Below are positions 55,687 to 64,000 of a stretch of 64,000 bases of DNA, one piece after another. How positions within the stretch are numbered: the stretch's first letter is position 1; every line of letters starts with the position of its first letter. The position numbers were made by a program, and so were the translations under genes. The notes under the pieces are model-generated. The model was not told the origin of the DNA. It saw nothing but the letters and a program-made list of their open reading frames with translations, and made no database searches. This DNA is from Ascaris suum. Lineage: Eukaryota > Nematoda > Chromadorea > Rhabditida > Ascarididae. Location: positions 4,860,336-4,924,335 of the forward strand of contig CM024174.1 of the NCBI GenBank assembly GCA_013433145.1. Direction: 5' to 3'.

Positions 55687-57415
55687 ACCGAGCGCTTCCC
55701 TCATCTATTCTAGTTGTATCTGTTCTCTTTAAACTAACAGTAAAATGTGACTACTGTCATGAACTGCTCTATAAAAAGTTGCGAAACGGTATTATAAGTG
55801 CTACAAGAGATTCCGATAAATCTATTTGTTCATCGGGAAATGTAAGGAACAATAACGGGACACGTTGCACTGAGTGGGCTGTGACGTTGGACAGTGGTGG
55901 CGAAACAGATGAATGCACATTTGAATCGAACGAATGCGAGTGTGGCTATTCCCGACAGCCGCATCACGGATACCACTCAACGTTATATCGCTAATCACAA
56001 CGCAGATTTCAGCACTAAAACAGAAATTTGTGCCAAAATAGGGGGCGAGGGGGGTGGAGACATGACACGAACCTTTCACAGCAATACTTCCCACACTGCG
56101 CCGAAACCCCCTCCCCTCCCAAAGTTAAAAATGTCGAACATCTCCTGCAGCTTATCAGTTTACTCGCTAACCAGCATAGAGATTTATGCTAATTTATGCA
56201 GCATATGCATCAATCGATCGTGCCCCGCTAATCACGACGCAAGAAGTACCTCCCCGTCCATTGATACCTTCATTCACAACAAGCTGACGCCATTTGATTC
56301 GTTACGAAGGATTTCGCTCAACGTTGATAAATGCTGGTCTTTGATCACTACTCAGTATACAATAATTAAGGGAACGTATGTCCGCATCAATTCATTTGTA
56401 CCGCGCAATCGCTCAACTACGTGTGTCCGCATCACGATCTAAGCCTCAATCTAGTGTAATGCTCAGAAATGTTATGGACAAATACCTGGGAATATATGCA
56501 AATTTCGTGTGCCCCTTGCGGATATTCATAGGATGGGGATGAACGTGAGGCGCCCTTGTTGAGTGGAGACAGTTCGCTGCAAATTATTACGTCATGTGAC
56601 AAACGACAATTAATTCAAAAAGAACTTTTGCGATACTGCGATCGAAATGCTCTTTGAACAGCAATGACATTCGCTTTTCGAGACTCATCCCTATGGGACC
56701 GGTAGGGGTTCTATTATTGTGGTTTCTATTCGAGGATATACGGTGTCCTCTTTCGACGGATAAGAAACCAACGCCTTAATTTCGCAGTATGAAGTAGACA
56801 GCAGAAGTGAGGTAAGAAGCTGGGCCAGCGAAGTTATTGAACAAACAGTGCAGCTAAAAACTATAAAAAACAAGCGTCGTCTCATTACTCACATCTCGTT
56901 AATTTGTTGCAGAGTCACATCGACTGAGATAACTCGGACGCACCCTATTTAATAAAGATCAAATCAGGTCTTGTGCTTTCTACGGCATATCCTATATCCT
57001 CTTTCTTTTGTCCTGAAGGAGGGAAATACAGCCGAAAATTGCAGGAGTTTCGCGAAGCGAGTTGTAGTCAGACGATAACAAGCACTGAAGGCAATCGAGA
57101 GGCTTGGGAGGTTTAGGCAGAGACAATTTGAAAATGCCAAATTTATGGCACCTCTTCAATGACGCTAACTTGGCCGCAAAGGATCGGCATTTGTTGGTAA
57201 CTCTCAACCAGATCATTCCCAGCGTTAGTACCACTCAAAGCTGACTGAATGCAGTCCACATCCTTTTATACCAACGTAAAATACATAAGAGATAAGACCA
57301 ATTATTAACGGCGGCCAAGAGCGTTAAGCCTATTCTCCCCACGTAAATCTCAATTATTAATTCTATAAATGAGGCCGATAGCTGTGAACACTAATAAAAC
57401 CTTTAACAAATTCGA
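55687..57415. other. Intergenic DNA, no recognised gene
   Basis: The plus-strand open frame 55894-56442 (182 codons) is Ser/Thr/Asn-rich without any domain and is probably chance. Nothing else stands out. Confidence 0.4.
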
Positions 57416-58290
57416 TAAATGAAACAAACAAAATGCAGACCAACAAGCACCACTCCTCCCCCCCACAACCATGAGGCTACCGGCTGCTGCGTGGACTTCC
57501 AACGAATTCGGGCGTCGCGTTGCTGCCGAGCGCACGTAGCGCAGCGCGACACGCACGCAACCGTATGCTCGCAACCATCGGCAAATTTAACGGATATAGC
57601 GGACGCGCGTGAAATATCGCCAAATGCGAGGTTCGATGCCCGCGGCGTTTACGCTTCATCCTCGCGGGCATGTGCGCACGCAGTTCACGCATGCATGCGC
57701 ACAAGGTACCACCAACAATGCCGCTTCTTCGAAGCACCTGCCTAGGCATTGGTGAGATGATGGCAACAGCTTGAGCTCGAACTTCTTGGCGCCTCTAGCT
57801 ACTGTCAAATGTTATGACAGAAGCCTTCAGTCAGCCATATTCTTTGCAAATGTGGAACATCCGCAACCAATAAATGATTTTTTCCCACGTCCAATTAATG
57901 TACTTTACAGGTAAATAGCACCTGAAAAGCACTTTCGTTTAATGACTGCACGTTCACACGACATTTCTCGTTGCCTACGCAACAACGAGCAGCAATCGAG
58001 CGAGTATGCCAGCAAACACATCTCAGCCTGAGTCCAGACGCGCGCAACACACCAATCCTTTAATCGTCGTCACTGCACCGGTCGAGCAGACACGAGGGTG
58101 TGGCCGCTCGAGCAGACAGCCACTTGGCACAGCAGCAAGGGATGCCCAAAATCGAACGACGAAATAGAAGCGGAAAAACGCGCATAGGCTCAACAACGAT
58201 GGAAATTCAGAGCCCTCGAGTCGCGACGCCGCATTCATCGACTACCACTGTAACTTATGCACGAATACGGCGACCGCCTTGGAGCTAGTT
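57416..58290. promoter_or_regulatory. CpG-rich patch in the ZPR1/snb-1 interval
   Basis: Unlike its AT-rich surroundings, this stretch is dense in CG dinucleotides (for example gcacgtagcgcagcgcgacacgc near 57530). Several overlapping frames are open because of base composition. It contains an 8-bp inverted repeat, TGCCCGCG (57637-57644) with CGCGGGCA (57663-57670). It may be a promoter or enhancer, or an inserted element of different composition. Confidence 0.35.
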
Positions 58291-61200
58291 GCGGTATGGA
58301 CTGGTGAATAATCGGATGGCTCTTAGACACGTTAGAGACCATAAAAGAGTGTTTGCCTAGATAGAAAACGTTGTGCCACAGAGGGGCACTAGCACGACTA
58401 TTTAGTGGCCGCGAGGCATCATCACATTCCCACTATGTACACAGCAGTGTTGATTCCCTTCGGCTGCCTTGTTCAACCAACCAGCTGGCAGCAAGCGAAT
58501 TACCGATGCTTATTCAAAGATTCGGCTAATAAAGTCTAGTCGAATGCTGAATAAATATTCACCACCGCGATACGAGGCCTCTCTAAGTGGCTAAAACTTG
58601 ATGTGTTCGAACCAAATTTAGCACTCTAAACAAATAATGCGATTGGCTGGTAGAATTAAGTGAAACCACTCAGCTGCTGTTTCCTGGAAACGAAACTTCA
58701 CAACATCCCATCAAGACATTTAATCTGATTTATACCTCCAGAATACTTCATTGATAAAACACCGCCGCTTGCTTAAGTACACAAAGAAGTCCCTCGTGGA
58801 AAGCAATGAAAATAGCTCCTTCTAATTCCTTCTTGGAAAAGTGCGAATGAAAGAGAAGCCAGAAAGCACCAACTCGAACGAATAGGGCATTTGCTGAAGA
58901 TTAGAGAAGGGTGCATTAGTGCGGGCAGAGCACTGGATGAAGAAATTAGCTCTAACTTCTATAGGCACTTGCACTGAATACTATTTCATTCAAGGTGAGA
59001 TTGAGTGAACGACTACAGGAAGTGAGGCACTGTGGTCACAGCCCAGCCTTTATCACCGAAACACGTCAATCGATGAAACGCCGCTTTAAATTAGAGTGCC
59101 CCATCCGCTTCCCCCTCCCCCGCCCCGCCCCACAAAAAAAGTAATTCAGCTCAATAAAAAGAACGGCGTTGCACCATTTTTGAGCCGCGGTCATTCATAA
59201 GGCCGGGCAGCGATCACACTTTACCCAACCCGTGAGTGTGTAGATAGAGGTGAACAGATTCTACGAAAGAAGGAAGTGGCTGAAAGGGTGAGGGAACTAA
59301 GAGGGAGAAAGAAATAGAAGATGGAAGCTAGCACACAAATTAATATTGCCTAATTTGTAGCAAAATAAATAACAGTTGAAGTTTCAGCAAATATATTCAA
59401 AAAATTTTCTCTTTGTCAGCACCCAACACTTTTAACTGCAAGCAACAATGATACACAAACCATATATGATCTCTGTGAATGTTAACACCGGAAATCACTC
59501 CACACAATTGCATCTGAGATATTTACTTTATGCGCTCTTTTTTATTATCGCATCAGAATAGAAAAAAGTCGGTTACAGAGGAAGGTTTTTATTCGTACAT
59601 ATATTTCTCGTAAGCGAATAGACGAAATGAGTGGGACAATTAACGCAGAGGCACTCCAATCGCTTACAACGGATCAACGCTGAAAATTCGAAATCCCAAA
59701 AGAGAGTCGACCAACGAATTACTTCCCAGAGTAACTTCAGATCAACGCGTTTCCTCACCTCAACACAAAACAATTCCCTTCCTTGTTATACCAATCGACT
59801 TTCAATATGCACTCGACAATGATCCCCCATAACACTTCATGCAGTGGATCTGCTTGCATTAATCGGCAATCAGTGCGTTCTGATATTATGCGCTGGCAAG
59901 ATTTGCGAAACAAAGGTGCCTCCTCCTTCTCTTTTCTGCGATAATCCTCCAAAAGCATTCAGGAATTTTCTGGACCTTCAGATTTTCCCTCGAAATTCCA
60001 GTAAGGAAAATGTGACTCAAGTTTTCGAATAGGGTCAAAATGAGTGCACTCCAACACTTCAGAGCAGAGCACATTTTGGCTGCATGAAAAAATCTTGCCT
60101 GAATTGTATTTCCCTGAATTGTATTCAGTGGCAAGTGAATCGACAGTCCGATAATATACATGGTGAATATCGATTGTTGAGTCTCTTCGATCGCCCTATT
60201 CTCCACTTCTCGATTGGCGAAATCAATCGACCATGAGCGCTCAAAAATTACATTACCGGCATTACATCGGGCTAACCCTAAGCTGAGACCGAGGTTGGTG
60301 GGCAAATCTGACAGAGTACTCGAGTCGATGGCCAAATTCATTGCAAACGATAAGCGAAATCAAACACAAGCAAAGGATATGTGGAGCTGTATATACAAAC
60401 AACACCAAAAAATAAGCGGTTAAAAATCAGCGAGAATAAAACGAGAAATCAGAAAGCATGTCGAAGACGCCGGCAAGACATGGATCCCCACTTTAAGAGA
60501 TACATATTTCCATAATTCGCCACAAATAACGATATGCGTGCATTAATTTACTCGCGTTTTAAAGGGGTCGACCATTCATAAAAAATATGCTATAATAGAC
60601 ATCAATTTTACATTTTTCTACTATATCGGTGGTGAGATGCCCTCTTATAGGCAAATTTGCAGATATTTTGAACGTTTTTGATTTTTTTTCGAAAGTGATG
60701 AATTTCTCGGAGAATCTTTCGAGTTGAAAATAGAAAAGGAATGCAAATGAAAGTTTTCTGCACTTTTTCTCAATAAAATGTGTCATTTCACATCATTCTA
60801 AGAAAGATAAATGGCTCTCTAACTGCGCTGAAACATTCGCCGTAATCGATAAATTTCGAGACGATTTTTAGCGTCTCCTTTGTTTCCATTTAAAAACTGA
60901 TCCACCTCTCCGCCCACTCATCTTACTCGATCCCACCGCAAATTCCGATTCGATTCTGTTTTATAATATCAATTAACAGCAGAAATAACAAAATACTGTA
61001 CAAGGAACTTATTTCCATAGTAATTTCCCGAATCTTTTGAGCGGTTTACATCTTTCAATCGGAAACTAAAGCAGATCACGCAGTAATGAGCTAAGAAATG
61101 GAATTTTCTGAGATGAATAAAAAAATGGAGACGCACGAATGAATACCTTTCTTTAGCTTTCAAGACTACAGCAGATCAATTACAGCAGTGATTGACCTAT

Positions 61201-61894
61201 TTGGAAGCTTACTTGATGGGGAACAATATGGCACAGATAAGGGTATCATTCGTTATTTGCTCAGATCTATCGATTGATACTCCAACACTTACAAGCTTTC
61301 TGCTCTTCAATTCACTGCTCAGCGGTCCAACTAATCACTGAAAGCATCTCACTAGTAAAGCAGCAAATACGATCCAGTTTCAAATCTTTGTTCCATCCCC
61401 TACCCCCCCCCCCCAAAAAGATTCAACTCTCATAAACATATGATCGCCTTTCTTGACACTTAAGTTTTTGCTCGGCAACTAAACGTCGTTACTTTTCTCA
61501 AAAGCCGACTCGACAGAACCTCAAATAACCCAGCAGTTATAAAAACATGAAACACGCTTTAAAATCAAACATTCAGCGCTTGCCTGCGTCGTTTTCATAG
61601 TCACTTAATTATGTAAGCATTAAATTAAACAAATAAGAAGTACGGGTTCAACGAAGCATGCGGGAGGACCATGACGAAGAATTGCTGGGAAGGAAAGGTG
61701 GAGGAAGAGGACAGAAAGGCAGCATCGGGGATCTCTTAACGATAGGATTTGACACCAAGATATGGGTGCTCGAAAGTACCGTTCTGTCTCGATCTATTCA
61801 TGTATACAGACAACATAACAACAGAATTAACAAATGATTTCAATATTTGTGGTGATAAAAAAGAACAATAGGCATAATATGAATGTGGAAGAAT
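58291..61894. other. Intergenic DNA downstream of ZPR1, no recognised gene
   Basis: Contains the ZPR1 3' UTR at its right end, a C-rich patch near 59108-59132 and a 12-C run at 61403-61414. The tRNA-like words taagtggct and gtgttcgaacca occur near 58584-58614. The minus-strand frame 59886-60341 (151 codons) has no domain I recognise. Confidence 0.45.
61403..61419. repeat. 12 C followed by 5 A
   Basis: C run at 61403-61414 passing into A at 61415-61419, the same C-to-A polarity as at 18490-18512. Confidence 0.9.
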
Positions 61895-63819
61895 TTAGGT
61901 GATCGATGGAGTGACATCTGAAGGATGAGAATCACTTATTTCACTAACAGAGTTCTCCTCTTCTATTTCCCCTTCCTCTTTCACAGCTTCGAGTTCTCCG
62001 TAATTTTCGGTTCTCATGTCGTTCAATCCGAGTTCGTCGTTCTGTTCGAAACTCCTCCTATAGAATATCTTTTCCAACCGAGAATCGTCGAGTGGCGCTG
62101 CCAAACTCTAAATGCTCATTCATCAACAATTTGCTCATTAAACCAACATTTGCCGGCAACATATCATCCCCCAAACCACGCTTCCTCATCCAGCTCTTTT
62201 ATTATTTTAGGCAAAAGTTTATTTTGACTTGAGAATGACAAAAACACTAATGTTTGATTTCACATTCTTATAGTGATTTAAATTGAATAATGTTATCAGC
62301 TTAGCACTGCAGCCGGACTGTCACGAAAATTCAACACCTGACGTTTAGATACCAATACAGCACAGATCACCTTCTCCAATCCCAAATTTAATTTCAGTTC
62401 GAACCCGATATACTCTTTCACCTTTTACAAAGTGAACTTTATTCGCGCAGTTCTATCACCTAGATAAGACGAAAACGACGTGTATGAGGGAAACTCATTA
62501 AACGCTGTAACAACCTGTTGCACCTATTCAAGACCCCTACAAGCCTTGATCGTTCGCTGACTCACATCAACTCCGGTTAAGTGCTCGCGTGAATTCCAAT
62601 CTCATTTTAACGAACATTATGCAAAACCAAGTTGGAAACACTAGCAAAAGCAACCTGTATATAGCTGTTGCCAGCTGGATCATCCAATACCAGATGCGCC
62701 TTCTTTTTAAGTGAAAGTATCGCATCGAAATTCTTCAGGAATTCGCTCATCTTATGCTTGTCTTGTGAATCGGCGCTGTCACCTAACATGAAACTTCCTT
62801 GTTCCTTAAAACATCAATGCTTACAAAGCCTTCTTTGTATATAGAAACCTAATAAAGAAGGCAAACGACGGCCGACGACATGTTCAAAGTTTTCCCTTTC
62901 CATTTGCTTTAAATGGCGACAAGTCGTTGGCGAGAACGCCCATCCTCAACGAGGGCATCCTTGAAAGCCCATGATCCAACTATCCTACTGAAAATCTCAT
63001 CCAGTCACTCTTTCACTCACTGTTAACAGACCACAATCCTTAAAAGCCAACAGCTATCACAAAGAGACGATTTTTTGCGAGGCAGTCGCCACCAACGACT
63101 TTCTCTCCGCAGCACTGTTATTTTCTAAACCTCCGTCTCTTCAAACAACGATACGGAATCCCCAATAAGGGAGTGATGCTCGATTTCTCGTGCAGACATA
63201 TGCAGAAAAACTGGTGGCAACAATTAACTCAGTTTGTGACATTCAGGGCTGTTATGCATAACTTCTAAAGAATGAGGCATTACAAGCACACTTAACTCGA
63301 GTAAGCAACTTCCATACCGCCTCATGAATGAGTGCAAAACAATTTTGATCTTTAAAAATACAAAAGCAAATATTTGCAGCAAAAAACTGTTACAGGCAAT
63401 TCACCTGTCTCCTTCCTCCCATCACTTTACAATCATTCTGCAACCCCTTTTAAAAACAATATATTTGCTCTACTCTTATAAGGTCAGAGAAAATTTCCCA
63501 AATAACACGTGAATCACTACTTATATCTTTCCTAGCAGCTTACGACATCATAGTTTTGCAGTCACTGACTAATATACACTCTTGATTCTTTCTTCTACTC
63601 GCTGCATTCTAGAACATCACACTCATGCAAGACCTAGCACGAAACTGAGACAATAGATGACTGATCACTAGCCTTTAGTTGATCCTTCGTTGCCATCAGC
63701 AGACCTTCAACGGTTGTGAATCTGCTAGGTAGTGCACCGGGACCCACCTCGAGCTCCAGCTCCGGTAATGACATATTACAAGTATCCGACTTCAGAACGT
63801 CACGGGCCAGATCAACTTC
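61895..63819 (-). CDS. ZPR1: Zinc finger protein ZPR1, C-terminal three exons (5' end outside window)
   Basis: ZPR1 binds eEF1A and the survival motor neuron complex and shuttles between cytoplasm and nucleus in growth signalling. Visible exons in coding order: 63673-63819, 62655-62804, 61895-62107, giving 169 residues plus TAA. They match the second ZPR1 domain: [54 protein letters not shown], and [20 protein letters not shown]. The second C4 zinc finger and the whole first domain must lie upstream, beyond 64000. The acidic tail [17 protein letters not shown] is longer than in human ZPR1. The intron after the first visible exon fits best with a GC donor (AAG|GCTAGT), since no GT in frame gives the family length. 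A GT at a few codons' distance would add seven or more residues. Confidence 0.93.
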
Positions 63820-64000
63820 CTTTAAAAACAATACACACCACGAAAAGCTCACCGAATAAATATTCAAAACAAAATTCACAATGAGATCATCTATAACGCT
63901 ATATAAAACAGTCAAAAAAATATTCTAGAAGAGTCGACAATTCGAATGAATAATTTCAGAGAAATCAACCTCAGTAAAATTTTCAATTTTCGAACATTTC
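63820..64000 (-). other. Intron sequence of ZPR1 at the window edge
   Basis: The acceptor TTTTTAAAG lies directly before the exon beginning at 63819. No further ZPR1 exon can be read in the remaining 180 bp. Confidence 0.6.

Noticed and set aside
55894..56442. 182-codon plus-strand open frame
   Set aside because: Composition is Ser/Thr/Asn-rich with scattered Cys and no motif; antisense frames are also open there.
59886..60341. 151-codon minus-strand open frame
   Set aside because: No family recognised and no compatible flanking exons; could not be supported as a gene.

Overview
This window is nuclear DNA of a nematode, most likely a rhabditid/strongylid (hookworm-like) worm. Genes are broken into many short exons by AT-rich GT..AG introns of about 0.1-4 kb. 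The spliced proteins look most like Caenorhabditis elegans and general metazoan proteins; the synaptobrevin is nearly C. elegans SNB-1. There is no bacterial, viral or plasmid architecture.

Seven protein-coding genes were rebuilt by hand from splice sites, reading frame and remembered family sequences. Six are on the minus strand; in their direction of transcription they are ZPR1 (61895-63819, only its last three exons, 5' end outside the window), synaptobrevin snb-1 (45839-47655), syntaxin-18 syx-18 (36970-43082), a REEP5/Yop1-type ER-shaping protein (32781-34725), translation release factor eRF1 (16716-23667) and an NADH-cytochrome b5 reductase (1496-8798). One gene is on the plus strand: the WIPI3/4-type autophagy beta-propeller (epg-6/WDR45 family, 25894-31618). 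It is divergent from erf-1 and convergent with the REEP gene. For every complete model the exon phases close exactly: 314, 440, 366, 193, 364 and 112 residues. Only the REEP first exon is tentative.

The functions are housekeeping. snb-1 (R-SNARE) and syx-18 (ER Q-SNARE) serve membrane fusion, REEP shapes ER tubules, EPG-6 reads phosphoinositides in autophagy, the reductase feeds electrons to ER cytochrome b5, and eRF1 and ZPR1 belong to translation and growth control. From memory, erf-1 and a cytochrome b5 reductase are close neighbours in C. elegans (cosmid T05H4), as are snb-1 and syx-18 (T10H9), so the window probably keeps old linkage.

Between genes lie 1-14 kb of sequence with no recognised genes: homopolymer C/G tracts followed by A runs, purine-rich blocks, a CpG-rich patch near 57.5-58.3 kb, tRNA-like fragments, short tandem repeats and two strong foldbacks (5917-5983 and 34852-34889). 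The most interesting structure is a diverged duplication of a syx-18 exon/intron piece. The copy at 39866-40025 keeps an open frame and a splice donor, and its phase lets it replace exon 3. No convincing new multigene system is visible.
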